Shown piece after piece: positions 34,844 to 46,108 of a DNA stretch of 64,000 nt. Origin of the DNA: Marinobacter algicola DG893 (GTDB lineage Bacteria; Pseudomonadota; Gammaproteobacteria; Pseudomonadales; Oleiphilaceae); the NCBI RefSeq assembly GCF_000170835.1, contig NZ_ABCP01000006.1, positions 1 through 64,000 of the forward strand. The letters are read 5' to 3'. Position numbers and translations under genes: made by a program. The notes beneath the pieces are model-generated. The model searched no databases and had not been told where the DNA came from. It worked only from the letters and a program-made list of their open reading frames with translations. Position 1 is the stretch's first letter; every line of letters begins with the position of its first letter.

Positions 34844-36145
34844 ATGAGCCAGCTGGGCCAGCCACTGCGGGCGGTTGCTGCCCGAGTTATGCAATCCGTT
34901 GAGAACGGCCAGTCGCTGTCCCAATGCCTGCCCCACGCCATGGGTGATGTGGCAGACAACGAACGACCACCACTACAGGCACTGTGTTATGGAACCTGCC
35001 GCTGGTTTCACCGGCTTGATGGCGAACTACAGGCGCGCCTGAATAAACCGCTGCGCAAATCCAACCGGGTGGTCCATCACCTGATGCTGGTGGCACTGTT
35101 CCAGCTTCGCTTCAGCCAGCAGGCCACCTACGCGATTCTGAATGAAACCGTGGAAGCCTGCCGCGCCCTCGACAAACCGCATCTGACAGGGCTGGTGAAC
35201 GGCGTTCTGCGGGCTGCGGAGCGGGAAGGGGAGCCGCCCCTTGCCGACGAAGCGGGTCGTTTCAGCCATCCCCTCTGGATGCTTGAAAAGCTGCGCCATA
35301 ACTGGCCCCACGACTGGCAGGCCATTCTCGAAACCAATAACACCCAGGCCCCCATGACCCTGCGGGTGAACGCCCTGCGCTTCAGCCGCGACGACTACCT
35401 GCAGCTGCTGTCCGATGCCGGCATCGACGCCAAAGCCACCCTGTTTGCGCCCCACGGCATCCAACTGACCGCCCCGGTGCCGGTAGACCTCCTGCCCTGG
35501 TTTTCCGAAGGCGCGGTCAGTGTGCAGGATGAAGCAGCCCAGCTCTGTACCACCCTGATGGACCTGGCGCCCGGCCAGCGGGTACTGGATGCCTGCGCCG
35601 CACCAGGAGGAAAAACCTGCGCTATCCTTGAAAGCTGCGGGGAACTTGAAGAAGTGGTCGCTATCGACGAATCCGCTGATCGACTGCCACGGGTGCAGGA
35701 AAACCTGGAACGGCTGGACCTGATGGCGACACTGAAACAGGCCGATGCCGCAGATATTGATCAGTGGTGGGACCGGAAGCCGTTCGATCGCATCCTGCTC
35801 GACGTGCCCTGCAGCGCCACCGGTGTGATTCGCCGCCATCCGGACATCAAGCTGCTGCGCCGGGAATCGGACATTGTCCCGCTCGCCAGCATTCAGTTGG
35901 GCCTGCTGGAGTCGATGTGGCAAGTGCTCGCGCCCGGAGGGCGCCTGGTCTATGCCACCTGTTCGGTGTTTCCGCAGGAGAATCACCGTATAATTCGTCG
36001 ATTCCTGAAACAGCAGGACAACGCTGCGCTGGTGGAACCTGACGTCCTTTGGGGGCGCGATATGGAAACCGGCCGCCAGATGCTGCCCGTTCCCGAAAGC
36101 CACGATGGATTTTTCTACGCTGTACTGGAGAAACCCGAACCATGA
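34844..36145 (+). CDS. rsmB: 16S rRNA m5C967 methyltransferase
   Basis: A 433-residue enzyme: N-terminal NusB-like RNA-binding domain (~1-140) and a SAM-dependent catalytic domain. Visible motifs are VQDEAAQLC, the SAM loop [12 protein letters not shown], and the two catalytic cysteines in [17 protein letters not shown] and [15 protein letters not shown]. It overlaps trkA in ATGA. Order def-fmt-rsmB-trkA is common to Pseudomonas and E. coli relatives. Confidence 0.97.
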   Translation: MSQLGQPLRAVAARVMQSVENGQSLSQCLPHAMGDVADNERPPLQALCYGTCRWFHRLDGELQARLNKPLRKSNRVVHHLMLVALFQLRFSQQATYAILNETVEACRALDKPHLTGLVNGVLRAAEREGEPPLADEAGRFSHPLWMLEKLRHNWPHDWQAILETNNTQAPMTLRVNALRFSRDDYLQLLSDAGIDAKATLFAPHGIQLTAPVPVDLLPWFSEGAVSVQDEAAQLCTTLMDLAPGQRVLDACAAPGGKTCAILESCGELEEVVAIDESADRLPRVQENLERLDLMATLKQADAADIDQWWDRKPFDRILLDVPCSATGVIRRHPDIKLLRRESDIVPLASIQLGLLESMWQVLAPGGRLVYATCSVFPQENHRIIRRFLKQQDNAALVEPDVLWGRDMETGRQMLPVPESHDGFFYAVLEKPEP

Positions 36146-37545
36146 AAATCCTGATTCTCGGTGCCGGCCAGGTGGGCGGGACCCTGGCAGAAAACCTTGC
36201 CAACGAAGCCAACGACATCACCGTGATCGACAGTGACAGTACCCGCCTGCGGGAGCTTCAGGATCGCCTGGATATTCGGACGGTCCAGGGCATGGCCTCC
36301 TTCCCCACGGTTCTGCGTCAGGCGGGCGCTGAAGATGGCGACATGGTCATCGCCGTGACCAACAGTGATGAGGTCAACATGGTGGCCTGTCAGGTCGCCA
36401 AGCTGTTGTACAAGACCCCGACAACCATCTGCCGGGTCAGGGCCAACGCCTATCTGGCAAAACCAGAACTGTTCTACCAGCGGGATCAGAAAAAGGATCT
36501 GGACAGCCTGCGGGGCTTCCCGATAGATGTTCTGATCAGCCCGGAGCACCTGGTCACCAAGCACATTACTCGACTGATCGAATACCCCGGCGCCCTGCAG
36601 GTACTGGAGTTTTCCAAGGGCCTTGTGCAGCTGGTCGCCATCCGGGCGACGGAAGGCGGCCCACTGGTTGGCCATGAGTTGTCGTACCTGCGCAGCCATA
36701 TGCCCAAAATCGAAACACGGGTCGCCGCCATTTTCCGGAAGGATCGGGCGATTATGCCTCAGGGGGATACGGTGATCGAAGACGGCGACGAGGTTTTCTT
36801 CATCGCTGCCTCCGACCATATTCGCTCGGTGATGAGCGAGTTGCAGCCGCTGGAGAAACCCTACAAGCGAATCTTCATCTGTGGCGGTGGCAACATTGGC
36901 CAACGCCTGGCCCATACCCTCGAATCCCGCTACCAGGTGAAACTTCTGGAACGGGATCACGAACGGTGCGTCATGCTGTCGGAAAACCTTCGCAAAACCG
37001 TGGTGCTGGAGGGCAACGCCGCCAACAAGGACATTCTGCTGGAAGAGAACATCGAAAATACCGATGTCTTCTGTGCGGTCACCAACGATGACGAAGCCAA
37101 CATCATGGCGTCACTGCTGGCCAAACGCCTGGGCGCCCGCAAGGTACTGACCCTGATCAACAACCCGGACTATGTTGACCTGATCCAGGGCGGCGACATT
37201 GATGTCGCTATTTCGCCCCAGCAAACCACCATTGGCAGCCTGCTTACCCACATCCGCCGCGGGGACGTAGTAAACGTTCACTCACTCCGTAGGGGCGCTG
37301 CCGAAGCCATTGAGGCCATTGCTCATGGCGACCACCGGTCCTCCCGGGTAGTGGGTAAGCGGCTTGACGAAATCAACCTGCCGGAAGGCACCACCATCGG
37401 CGCTATTGTCCGCCACAGCGAGGTCCTCATCGCCCACGACCACCTGCGGGTACAACCGGATGACCACGTTATCCTGTTCCTGGTGGACAAGTCGCGGGTA
37501 CGCGATGTGGAGAAACTGTTCCAGGTGGGACTGACGTTCTTCTAG
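36142..37545 (+). CDS. trkA: Trk potassium uptake regulator TrkA
   Basis: A 467-residue peripheral membrane protein that binds NAD(H) and gates the Trk potassium channel. Two RCK repeats are evident: [20 protein letters not shown] at the start and [20 protein letters not shown] near residue 235, each followed by a C-domain (TrkA-C). The frame is open upstream from 36049, but that part lies inside rsmB; ATG 36142 begins the Rossmann fold. No trkH is present in the window. Confidence 0.96.
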   Translation: MKILILGAGQVGGTLAENLANEANDITVIDSDSTRLRELQDRLDIRTVQGMASFPTVLRQAGAEDGDMVIAVTNSDEVNMVACQVAKLLYKTPTTICRVRANAYLAKPELFYQRDQKKDLDSLRGFPIDVLISPEHLVTKHITRLIEYPGALQVLEFSKGLVQLVAIRATEGGPLVGHELSYLRSHMPKIETRVAAIFRKDRAIMPQGDTVIEDGDEVFFIAASDHIRSVMSELQPLEKPYKRIFICGGGNIGQRLAHTLESRYQVKLLERDHERCVMLSENLRKTVVLEGNAANKDILLEENIENTDVFCAVTNDDEANIMASLLAKRLGARKVLTLINNPDYVDLIQGGDIDVAISPQQTTIGSLLTHIRRGDVVNVHSLRRGAAEAIEAIAHGDHRSSRVVGKRLDEINLPEGTTIGAIVRHSEVLIAHDHLRVQPDDHVILFLVDKSRVRDVEKLFQVGLTFF

Positions 37546-37571
37546 CGCAAAATCAATCGTCTGAACCTAAC

Positions 37572-37601
37572 TTAGAAATACGCGATTGGCAGGCGTATAA
37601 T
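37572..37601 (+). promoter_or_regulatory. Candidate glyQS promoter
   Basis: A perfect TATAAT at 37596-37601, with a weak TTAGAA 18 bases upstream (37572-37577), gives a leader of about 65 bases before the GTG start of glyQ. Confidence 0.4.
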
Positions 37602-37671
37602 GCCCCTTTTTTCGGAGTGCCCCGGCCGAATGCCCGGGCGCCACACACAGACTGACCAGCAGGCAAACGTC

Positions 37672-38697
37672 GTGACAGACAAGGCAACTTCCGCAAACAC
37701 GCCGGATATCAAAACCTTCCAGGGCCTGATTCTCGCCCTGCAGAATTTCTGGGCGCAGCACGGCTGCGTAGTCCTTCAGCCCCTGGATATGGAAGTGGGT
37801 GCCGGCACCTTCCACCCGGCCACCTTCCTGCGCTCCATCGGCCCGGAAACCTGGAACGCCGCCTACGTTCAGCCCAGCCGTCGCCCCACCGATGGCCGCT
37901 ACGGTGAGAACCCCAACCGCCTGCAACACTACTACCAGTTCCAGGTGGTGCTGAAACCGTCTCCGGACAACATTCAGGAGTTGTACCTGGATTCCCTGAA
38001 GGCTCTTGGGCTGGACCCGCTGGTACACGACATCCGTTTTGTCGAGGACAACTGGGAATCACCCACCCTCGGCGCCTGGGGCCTGGGTTGGGAAATCTGG
38101 CTGAACGGCATGGAAGTGACCCAGTTCACCTACTTCCAGCAAGTGGGCGGCCTCGAATGCTACCCGGTCACTGGCGAGCTCACCTACGGGCTTGAGCGCA
38201 TTGCCATGTACCTGCAGGGCGTGGACAGTGTCTACGATCTGGTGTGGACCGAAGGCCCGGATGGTGTGGTCACCTACGGCGACGTGTTCCACCAGCAGGA
38301 GGTGGAGATGTCCACCTACAACTTCGAGCATGCCGACACCGAGTTCCTGTTTCACAGCTTCGACGTGCACGAACGCGAAAGCGCGCGCCTGATCGAAGCA
38401 GGCCTGGCATTGCCCGCTTATGAGCAAGTGCTCAAGGCATCACACACTTTCAATCTGCTTGACGCCCGGCACGCCATCTCCGTGACCGAGCGCCAACGTT
38501 TTATCCTGCGGGTTCGCACCCTGGCCCGGGCCGTTGCCCAGGCGTATTTCGACAGCCGCCGCAAGCTTGGCTTCCCGCTGGCACCGGACGCCCTGCGCAA
38601 AGAGGTATTGGCTGCCACCGAGGCCGCCGCCGAAAAGGCGAATGGCAAGAAGGGAAAGAAAGCGAACAAGGCTCAGCAGGAACAGGGGAACGCATAA
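37672..38697 (+). CDS. glyQ: Glycyl-tRNA synthetase alpha subunit
   Basis: The 341-residue catalytic subunit of the bacterial alpha2beta2 enzyme. Signature stretches are [60 protein letters not shown] and [16 protein letters not shown]. Start is GTG 37672, placed where E. coli GlyQ begins; the frame is open back to 37600. The last ~23 residues are rich in Lys and Ala ([13 protein letters not shown]) and look like an added tail. Followed 2 bases later by glyS. Confidence 0.96.
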   Translation: MTDKATSANTPDIKTFQGLILALQNFWAQHGCVVLQPLDMEVGAGTFHPATFLRSIGPETWNAAYVQPSRRPTDGRYGENPNRLQHYYQFQVVLKPSPDNIQELYLDSLKALGLDPLVHDIRFVEDNWESPTLGAWGLGWEIWLNGMEVTQFTYFQQVGGLECYPVTGELTYGLERIAMYLQGVDSVYDLVWTEGPDGVVTYGDVFHQQEVEMSTYNFEHADTEFLFHSFDVHERESARLIEAGLALPAYEQVLKASHTFNLLDARHAISVTERQRFILRVRTLARAVAQAYFDSRRKLGFPLAPDALRKEVLAATEAAAEKANGKKGKKANKAQQEQGNA

Positions 38698-38699
38698 TC

Positions 38700-40787
38700 A
38701 TGGCAACACAGGATTTTCTGGTCGAACTGGGCACTGAAGAGCTGCCTCCCAAGGCCCTCAAGCCACTGTCGGACGCGTTTACCCGTGGCATTACCCATGG
38801 CCTGGAAGAGGCCGGCATTCAATTCGGCAAGGTGGAAGCGTTTGCCGCTCCACGCCGGCTTGCCGTCAGGGTAAGGGACCTGGAAGACGCTCAACCGGAC
38901 AAACCGGTGGAAAAACGCGGCCCGGCCGTGAAAGCTGCGTTCGACGATTCCGGCAACCCCACCCGGGCACTGACCGGCTTCGCCACTTCCCTGGGCGTGA
39001 CACCAGACCAGCTCGACACCCTGGAAACCGACAAGGGCGCCTGGGTGGTCTATCGCACCATCGAGAAAGGCCGTCCCACCGTTGAACTGATGCCGGAACT
39101 GGTGGATCAGTCCCTGGCCGCACTGCCCATCCCCAAGCGCATGCGCTGGGGCGCGCACAGAACCGAGTTCGTACGTCCAGTACACTGGGCCATCCTCCTG
39201 TTCGGCAACAAGGTGATCGACACCCCGATTATGGGGCTGACCCCGGGCAACAAAACCCGTGGCCACCGGTTCCACTGCCCGAAATCGTTGATCGTGCCCA
39301 CGCCCGGCGACTACGAAGTGGTGCTGCGCCAGGAAGGGTATGTGATCGCTGACTTCGCCGAACGCCGCGAGCAGATCCGTGATGGCGTCACCGCCATCGC
39401 CAAGAAGGAAGCAGGCGGCCAGGCGGTTATCGATGAAGACCTGCTGGACGAAGTCACCGCCCTCAACGAGTGGCCCGTTCCGCTCATGGGCCGTTTCGAG
39501 GAACGTTTCCTGGAAGTTCCCGCCGAGGCACTGATTTCCTCCATGAAGGAACACCAGAAGTACTTTCACGTGGTTTCCGCCGACGGCCGGATGCTGCCGC
39601 TTTTCATCACCGTCGCCAACCTGGAAAGCAAGGACCCGCAGCAGGTCATTTCCGGCAACGAAAAGGTCATTCGCCCACGCCTGTCCGATGCGGCGTTCTT
39701 CTATGACACTGACCGCAAAACCCGGCTGGAAGACCGCATCGACCAACTCAAGCCGATCGTGTTCCAGGACAAGTTGGGCAGCATTTACGACAAGTCCGTG
39801 CGGGTGGCCGCACTGGCGAAGAAGATCGCCGACGCCATTGGCAGCGACCCCGTTCTGGCCGAGCGCGCCGCCATGCTCGCCAAGACCGACCTGGTCACCG
39901 AGATGGTGCTGGAGTTCACTGACCTGCAGGGCATCATGGGCCAGTACTACGCCGCCAACGACGGCGAAAACGAAGACGTGGCCAGCGCCCTGAACGAGCA
40001 GTACATGCCCCGCTTTGCCGGTGACGACCTGCCCGCAACCCTGACGGGCTGCGCCGTGGCTATTGCCGACCGCATCGATTCCCTGGTGGGGCTGTTCGGT
40101 ATCAACCAGCCACCGTCCGGTACCCGTGACCCGTTTGGGCTGCGTCGAGCTTCACTGGGCGTATTGCGCATCATCATCGAGCGGGAGCTGCCGCTGGACC
40201 TGCAAACCCTGTGCGAATGGGCGGTGGAGCAACACAACAGCTTCACCGAACCGAAAGTGGCCAACACGGTGGTGGACTACATGCTCGAGCGTTTCCGCGC
40301 GCATTATGAAGAGCAGGGCATCAGTGCCGAAGTCTACCTCGCCGTGCACGCCCGCCGTCCCACACGCCCGCTGGACTTTGACCGCCGGGTGAAAGCCGTG
40401 GAAGCCTTCCGCCAGCTGCCGGAAGCCCTCGCCCTGGCCGGCGCCAACAAGCGGGTGTCGAACATCCTTACCAAACAGGGTGGCGACAGCATTGGTGAAA
40501 GCATCGACAGCGAATTGTTACAGGACAAGGCTGAAATAACACTGGCCGACCAAATCCGCCAGCAGGCCGATAAGGCATTGCCGCTGTTCGAGAAAGGCGA
40601 TTACGCCACCGCCCTGAGTTCCCTGGCCAGCCTGCGGGAGCCGGTGGATAACTTCTTTGATGAGGTCATGGTGATGGCCGACGACGAGGCCGTTCGCAAT
40701 AACCGCCTGGCCATGCTCAACCTGCTGAGAAACCTGTTCCTGCGGGTGGCGGATATCTCGGTTTTGCCCACTGCCAGTGGGCAGTGA
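38700..40787 (+). CDS. glyS: Glycyl-tRNA synthetase beta subunit
   Basis: The 695-residue beta subunit, needed for tRNA-Gly recognition and full activity of the alpha2beta2 enzyme. It starts [20 protein letters not shown] and contains [29 protein letters not shown], an HD-like internal domain and a C-terminal anticodon-binding helical domain. Length is normal. Transcribed with glyQ and followed by a small hairpin and tRNA-Pro. Confidence 0.97.
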   Translation: MATQDFLVELGTEELPPKALKPLSDAFTRGITHGLEEAGIQFGKVEAFAAPRRLAVRVRDLEDAQPDKPVEKRGPAVKAAFDDSGNPTRALTGFATSLGVTPDQLDTLETDKGAWVVYRTIEKGRPTVELMPELVDQSLAALPIPKRMRWGAHRTEFVRPVHWAILLFGNKVIDTPIMGLTPGNKTRGHRFHCPKSLIVPTPGDYEVVLRQEGYVIADFAERREQIRDGVTAIAKKEAGGQAVIDEDLLDEVTALNEWPVPLMGRFEERFLEVPAEALISSMKEHQKYFHVVSADGRMLPLFITVANLESKDPQQVISGNEKVIRPRLSDAAFFYDTDRKTRLEDRIDQLKPIVFQDKLGSIYDKSVRVAALAKKIADAIGSDPVLAERAAMLAKTDLVTEMVLEFTDLQGIMGQYYAANDGENEDVASALNEQYMPRFAGDDLPATLTGCAVAIADRIDSLVGLFGINQPPSGTRDPFGLRRASLGVLRIIIERELPLDLQTLCEWAVEQHNSFTEPKVANTVVDYMLERFRAHYEEQGISAEVYLAVHARRPTRPLDFDRRVKAVEAFRQLPEALALAGANKRVSNILTKQGGDSIGESIDSELLQDKAEITLADQIRQQADKALPLFEKGDYATALSSLASLREPVDNFFDEVMVMADDEAVRNNRLAMLNLLRNLFLRVADISVLPTASGQ

Positions 40788-40799
40788 AAATCATACGGG

Positions 40800-40830
40800 G
40801 GCTGGTAAATAACCAGCCAATCCGTATAAT
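40800..40830 (+). promoter_or_regulatory. Hairpin after glyS and -10 element of tRNA-Pro
   Basis: GGCTGGT/ACCAGCC (40800-40818) forms a seven-pair hairpin with a five-base loop and no T-run. It is followed by a perfect TATAAT at 40825-40830, 14 bases before the mature tRNA. No good -35 hexamer is visible because its expected position falls within the hairpin. Confidence 0.5.
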
Positions 40831-40843
40831 ACCGGCCGTTGAT

Positions 40844-40920
<77 letters not shown>

Positions 40921-41048
40921 TTTTCCCGCCTTTTACACCCTTTCCTCGCAACAATTTCCCTGGATACCCGATAGTTTTCCTGCAATTGACATAAAGCTTT
41001 AACAAAGGACAGGTACAACGGTGCTCTCATCCCAACGGAGCAGCAGTA

Positions 41049-42629
41049 ATGTCCGACCAATCCTCCCTTTTGGTAGAGAAGCTCTGGCGCCTCAAACGCC
41101 GTATCGATAAGGGCCAGTGCCCGAGCGTCGACTTTGTCCATCTCAACGTCTTGCTGAGAGAGCCCAACTATCGCAATGACGTTCTGATGCGCGTGGAAGC
41201 CAATGGCACACCTGAACTTCAGGCGCTGGCGCGCGAGATCATGGCCAATGATGATGGCCGTCCGCTGATGGCTAAATCGTCGAACCAGAAACTTCAAGCC
41301 AATCCCGTCACCCCCCAAAAGACACGCAGTTGGTTTGCCCGTCACGCACTGGTGCTGGTGCCCGTAATTGGCGCTGTTGTCGCCACGGTCGCCGGCTTTA
41401 CCGCATTTGAGAATCGCAACGTACGCATCAGCGATGACATTACCACAGACACCGTCTGGGAAAGCGGGCATCGATACACCCTTGAGAACACCGTCTTTGT
41501 GGAGGGCGCGAACCTGACCATCGAACCCGGCGTAACCGTCGAGGGTGAACCCGGTTCCGCACTGATCGTAACGCCCAGTGCCAAACTGTTTGCCCGTGGC
41601 AGCCGGAACCAACCGGTGGTCTTCACCAGCAGTAAGGAACCGGGGCAACGGGCTCGCGGGGACTGGGGTGGCGTTGTGCTTCTTGGAAAGGCGCCCGTGA
41701 ACGAGCTGAATGCGCGAATTGAAGGCGTACCGGAAAACGACACCCGTGGGCAATTCGGTGGCAGCGACACGCAACACAGCTGCGGCGTGGTGCAATACAC
41801 CCGCATCGAGTTCGCCGGTTTCGAGGTCTACCAGAACAACGAACTGAACGGCTTAACCCTGGGTGGCTGTGGCTCCAACACCATTATCCAGAATGTTCAG
41901 GTTCACCGCGCGCTGGACGACGGCATCGAAATGTTCGGTGGCACCGTCGACCTGAAAAACATCCTGGTGACCGGCGCTGCCGATGACAGCATCGACTGGG
42001 ACTGGGGCTGGCGAGGCCGGGTACAGTTTGCCATTGTCCAGCAGTACCGGGGCGTTGGCGACAACGCCTTTGAGGGCGACAACAATGGCTCCAGCCACTC
42101 GGCCCAGCCGCAGTCCGAACCCACGTTCTATAACGTCACCCTTTATGGCAGCGGCCGTTCCGCGAAGGAACATCGGGCCATTCTGCTGAGGGAAGGCTCC
42201 GGCGGCCACTTCCACAATATGATCATCGACAGTTACGCTATTGAAGCCTTGGATACACGGGACGAAGTGACCGCGCTGGTCGGCATGAAAGCCCTGACGT
42301 TCAGCCACAACCTGCTTGCCAACAACGGTAGGCTGGGCAACCTCAACATTGTCAACGAGTCGGACGACGATGACTTCGGGTTCAACGAAGAACTGTGGAT
42401 ACGAAGCCCCGAACTGCAGAACACCGTTCAGGTTGAAACCGGCTTGCAGCCTTCTGTCACCAGTGAGTCTTCGCCGCATTTCCGCCCCAGAAGCTCAGTG
42501 CGCGCCATGACCGCCAAACGGCCTCCGAAAGCCGAATTCTTTGATGAGTCGGCGATGTACCAGGGCGCAATCAACCCCAGGGCCACATCAACCTGGCTGG
42601 ACGACTGGACGGCATTTCCGGAATCCTGA
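41049..42629 (+). CDS. Membrane-anchored beta-helix protein of unknown function
   Basis: A 526-residue protein with an unusual layout: about 98 cytoplasmic residues (charged, helical), one membrane helix at ~99-120 and a large outside domain. The domain is rich in short parallel-beta repeats (YTLENTVFVEGANLTIEPGV, GDWGGVVLLGKAPVNE, YTRIEFAGFEVYQNNELNGL, DDGIEMFGGTVDLKN), resembling right-handed beta-helix secreted proteins seen mostly in Bacteroidetes and other marine bacteria. Many Asp/Asn runs (NESDDDDFG) suggest calcium binding. No catalytic motif is recognised. It follows tRNA-Pro by 128 bases and precedes the BCCT gene by 99. Confidence 0.6.
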   Translation: MSDQSSLLVEKLWRLKRRIDKGQCPSVDFVHLNVLLREPNYRNDVLMRVEANGTPELQALAREIMANDDGRPLMAKSSNQKLQANPVTPQKTRSWFARHALVLVPVIGAVVATVAGFTAFENRNVRISDDITTDTVWESGHRYTLENTVFVEGANLTIEPGVTVEGEPGSALIVTPSAKLFARGSRNQPVVFTSSKEPGQRARGDWGGVVLLGKAPVNELNARIEGVPENDTRGQFGGSDTQHSCGVVQYTRIEFAGFEVYQNNELNGLTLGGCGSNTIIQNVQVHRALDDGIEMFGGTVDLKNILVTGAADDSIDWDWGWRGRVQFAIVQQYRGVGDNAFEGDNNGSSHSAQPQSEPTFYNVTLYGSGRSAKEHRAILLREGSGGHFHNMIIDSYAIEALDTRDEVTALVGMKALTFSHNLLANNGRLGNLNIVNESDDDDFGFNEELWIRSPELQNTVQVETGLQPSVTSESSPHFRPRSSVRAMTAKRPPKAEFFDESAMYQGAINPRATSTWLDDWTAFPES

Positions 42630-42728
42630 CGAGCTTACCAATGCCTGGGAGGGCGGCTACCTCCACAAAGGAATGCAGAGGTCTGAACTTTTCTGTACCC
42701 TGCGCGGCTCTTCGCGAAAGGAACAACC

Positions 42729-44288
42729 ATGACCTCCCAGACAGACTCCCTGGCTACCTCTGAACGGTCGGGCGCTTTCTCCGATAGCGACCCGATCGTT
42801 CTGACTCTTACGATTGGCTTCATCCTGCTGTTCGTTGGCGCTTCCATTATTGACAGCAGCGCCGTCGCTACAGCGATTGGCGCCGGATTCACCTGGACGG
42901 CAAAGTACCTGGGGTCGTTCTTCCAATTACTCCTGCTGGCAACTTTTTTCATCTCACTCGGAACAGCAGTCAGCAAGGCGGGCAATGCAAGGATTGGTGG
43001 CCTGGACGAGCCGGAAATCAGCCGTTTTCGTTGGCTTTCAATGATCATGTGTACGCTGCTGGCCGGAGGAGGGGTGTTTTTCGCCGCTGGGGAACCGGTC
43101 TATCACTTCGTGGTAACACCACCGGCGTTTGATACCGAAGCCGGGACTGCTGCGGCCACTGCTCCCGCCATGGCGCAGTCGTTCACTCACTGGGGCTTCC
43201 TTGCCTGGGCCGTTCTCGGCTCGCTGACCGCACTGGTTCTCAGCAGGGCTCACTATGATCAGGGCAAACCGCTGCAGCCGCGAACCCTGTTGTACCCGGT
43301 GTTTGGTGAGAACGCTGTTCGAGGCAAGCTCGGTGGAGTGATTGATGCCCTCTGTGTCATTGCCGTAGTGGCAGGTACTGTGGGCCCTATTGGTTTCCTG
43401 GCCACCCAGGTGAGTTTTGGCTTGCATGAGCTGTTTGGCACCACCGATGGCTATGGCACCCAGCTCGCAGTACTGATCATTCTGGCCGGGGTGTACATGA
43501 CCTCCGCCATGACCGGCCTGCACAAAGGCATTCAGCTGCTCAGCCGGTTCAACGTGCTCCTCGCCCTGGCCATCGCCGCGGTGATTTTCCTGTTCGGTCC
43601 CACACTGTTTCTAACCAACACCTTTACTCAGTCGTTCGGCGAGTACCTGACGTCTTTCATGGCGATGTCGACGATGACCGCTGAAACGGCACCGGACTGG
43701 TGGATGAAATGGTGGACGGTGTTTTTCTTTGCCTGGTTTATCGGTTACACACCATTGATGGCAGTGTTTGTTTCGCGAATTTCCCGCGGACGCACGGTTC
43801 GTGAAATGATCCTCGCGGTTGCCGTACTGGCACCCATTGCCACCACAATCTGGTTTACGCTGTTGGGTGGCTCGGGGATCTATCATCAGCTGGCCGGCAC
43901 CTTTGACCTGACCGAAGCGTTGAACAATTTCCGTTTTGACGTCGCCACACTGACCGTGGCCCAGGCGCTGCCAGGGGGTACCTGGATGGCCGCCGCGATA
44001 CTGCTGCTCACTACCATTTTTGTCGCCACCACCGGTGACTCCATGAGTTATTCCATCGCCATGGTGGGCGCGGGCCATGATGAGCCAAATCCTTGGATCC
44101 GGGTATTCTGGGGCGGCGCCATGGCCCTGATGGCCGCGATTCTGTTGTATATGGGTTCAGGCCAGATTGGCGTGCTTCAGCAGTTCATTGTGATAACCGC
44201 CATACCGGTCTCCTTTGTCATACTGCCATCCCTTTGGACAGGGCCAAAAGCGGCTATGGCCATGGCCCGTGATCAGGGGCTTGCCTGA
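42729..44288 (+). CDS. BCCT family transporter
   Basis: A 519-residue, twelve-helix transporter of the betaine/carnitine/choline family. Diagnostic parts are AGGGVFFAAGEPVYHF, SFTHWGFLAWAV, the Trp-rich WWMKWWTVFFFAWFIGYTPL and FVSRISRGRTVREM. Members take up osmoprotectants or related compounds with Na+ or H+; the substrate here cannot be told. Some otherwise typical Trp positions in the GEPVYHF region are altered, which suggests a divergent subgroup. Its 3' end overlaps the convergent ABC exporter by 35 bases. Confidence 0.85.
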   Translation: MTSQTDSLATSERSGAFSDSDPIVLTLTIGFILLFVGASIIDSSAVATAIGAGFTWTAKYLGSFFQLLLLATFFISLGTAVSKAGNARIGGLDEPEISRFRWLSMIMCTLLAGGGVFFAAGEPVYHFVVTPPAFDTEAGTAAATAPAMAQSFTHWGFLAWAVLGSLTALVLSRAHYDQGKPLQPRTLLYPVFGENAVRGKLGGVIDALCVIAVVAGTVGPIGFLATQVSFGLHELFGTTDGYGTQLAVLIILAGVYMTSAMTGLHKGIQLLSRFNVLLALAIAAVIFLFGPTLFLTNTFTQSFGEYLTSFMAMSTMTAETAPDWWMKWWTVFFFAWFIGYTPLMAVFVSRISRGRTVREMILAVAVLAPIATTIWFTLLGGSGIYHQLAGTFDLTEALNNFRFDVATLTVAQALPGGTWMAAAILLLTTIFVATTGDSMSYSIAMVGAGHDEPNPWIRVFWGGAMALMAAILLYMGSGQIGVLQQFIVITAIPVSFVILPSLWTGPKAAMAMARDQGLA

Positions 44289-46083
44289 CAACATCATCAC
44301 CAATCCGATGCTGCTGTTCCCAGAGCCTGGCGTAATGCCCCTTCTGGCCCAGCAGCTCGACATGGTTGCCACTCTCAACAATACGGCCGCCTTCCATCAC
44401 CAGAATGGTATCCGCATCCCGCGTCGTCGACAGCCGATGAGCGATAACCAGGGAGGTGCGCTGGCGGCTGACTTCCTTCAAGGCCCCCAGGATCGCCTGT
44501 TCAGACAGCGAATCCAGGGATGAAGTGGCTTCATCCAGAATCAGCAGCGGTGGATTCTTGAGAATCACCCGGGCAATCGCCACCCGCTGTTTCTCGCCGC
44601 CGGAAAGTTTCAATCCCCGTTCACCGACCTGTGTGTTGTAGCCATCGGGCAGGCTGTGGATAAACTGTTCCAGGTGCGCCATTCGGGCCGCCTGGTATAC
44701 CTCTTCCTCACTGGCATCAGGCCGACCGTAGGCCAGGTTGCGAAAAAGCGTATCGTTAAACAGCACCGTATCCTGGGGCACCACGCCAATGGCAGACCGC
44801 AGGCTATCCTGGGTAACCTCACGGATATCCTGACCATCAATCGTGATACTGCCCTGATTCACATCGTAGAACCGGAAAAGCAGGCGGGCGAGCGTCGACT
44901 TCCCCGCACCACTGGCGCCCACGACGGCGACGGTGTGCCCTGCGGGAATAGAGAAACTCACGTTCCGGAGAATCTGTCGGTTCGGGCGATAGCCAAAGTG
45001 AACATGATCGAAACGAACGTCGCCTTTCTCCACCACCAGCGCTTTGGCGCTCGGTGCGTCCTCGATGACCGGTTCGTCGCCGAGCAAACCGAACAGCCTC
45101 TCCACATTCACCAGCGCCTGACGGATTTCGCGGTAAACAAACCCCAGGGCGTTCAGAGGGATAAACAGCTGCAGCAGGTAGGCGTTGATCATGGTGAAAT
45201 CCCCCAGGGTAATCTCACCACTGGCCACTTCCTGCACTGCCATAGCCATGATGACGATCATCGCCGCGCCGATAATCAGGGCCTGGCCCGAGTTCAGGGC
45301 GGCCAGCGACAGCCGGTTTTTGAGCCGTGCCTGTTCCCAATCATCCAGGTCCTGGTCGTAGAGCTCTGCTTCGAAGCGTTCGTTATTGAAATACTTTACG
45401 GTCTCGTAGTTGAGCAGGCTGTCCACCGCCCGGGAATTGGACTGGTTGTCGCGGGCATTGGCTTCCCGCACGTATTTCGTGCGCCACTCGGTGACCTTGA
45501 TGGAAAACACCACATACACCACCACCGCCACCAAAATCGCCAGCACATAACCCACGTTGAACACCACGAAGAGAATGCCGGCCACCAGCAGGATTTCGAG
45601 GAGGGTGGGTACAATGTTGAAGAGGGTGAAGCGCAGCAGAAAGCTGATACCGTTGGTGCCCCGTTCAATGTCCCGGGCCAGTCCGCCGGTTTTCCGGTCC
45701 AGGTGGAAAGCCAGCTCCCGGTTGTGCAGATGTTCGAAAACCCGCAGCGACACGCGTCGCATTGCCCGTTCCGCAACTCGGGCGAACACCGCGTCCCGCA
45801 GTTCACTGAACAGCGTGCTGCCAAAACGAAGCAGGCCATAGGCAACGACCAGAAGCACTGGAATCCAAGTCAGAATGTCACCACTTCGGTTCTGGTCCAG
45901 GTAATCGACGATGTATTTCAGAGCGAAAGGTGTGGCGACCGTTGCCAGTTTGGAGAAAACCAGAAATCCCAGTGCCAGCATGACTCGACCACGAAATTCG
46001 GCCAGATAGGGCCATAGGCCAGCAATGACTTTCCAATCCGGTTTGTGATCAGCGGGGTAATCGTTATCGGCGTAGGCTCTCAC
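44254..46083 (-). CDS. ABC exporter, ATM1/HMT1-like half-transporter
   Basis: A 609-residue half-transporter: six membrane helices (~30-330) then an ATPase domain with Walker A VGASGAGKST, signature LSGGEKQRVAIAR, Walker B LLILDEATSSLD and a switch His in VIAHRLSTT. RFGSTLFSELRDAVFARVAERAMR resembles the ATM1/heavy-metal tolerance branch, which exports glutathione-linked cargo. Start GTG 46083 (MRAYADNDYPADHKPDW) has GGAG 12 bases upstream. A TTG at 46146 would translate part of the family B palindrome and is rejected. Confidence 0.88.
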   Translation of the reverse strand: MRAYADNDYPADHKPDWKVIAGLWPYLAEFRGRVMLALGFLVFSKLATVATPFALKYIVDYLDQNRSGDILTWIPVLLVVAYGLLRFGSTLFSELRDAVFARVAERAMRRVSLRVFEHLHNRELAFHLDRKTGGLARDIERGTNGISFLLRFTLFNIVPTLLEILLVAGILFVVFNVGYVLAILVAVVVYVVFSIKVTEWRTKYVREANARDNQSNSRAVDSLLNYETVKYFNNERFEAELYDQDLDDWEQARLKNRLSLAALNSGQALIIGAAMIVIMAMAVQEVASGEITLGDFTMINAYLLQLFIPLNALGFVYREIRQALVNVERLFGLLGDEPVIEDAPSAKALVVEKGDVRFDHVHFGYRPNRQILRNVSFSIPAGHTVAVVGASGAGKSTLARLLFRFYDVNQGSITIDGQDIREVTQDSLRSAIGVVPQDTVLFNDTLFRNLAYGRPDASEEEVYQAARMAHLEQFIHSLPDGYNTQVGERGLKLSGGEKQRVAIARVILKNPPLLILDEATSSLDSLSEQAILGALKEVSRQRTSLVIAHRLSTTRDADTILVMEGGRIVESGNHVELLGQKGHYARLWEQQHRIGDDVVRQAPDHGPWP

Positions 46084-46108
46084 TGTCGAAAATAACTCCA
46101 AGGTTAGG

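Noticed and set aside
44656..46017. A 453-codon open frame antisense to the ABC exporter
   Set aside because: The ABC motifs on the minus strand are decisive; the plus-strand frame is a shadow.
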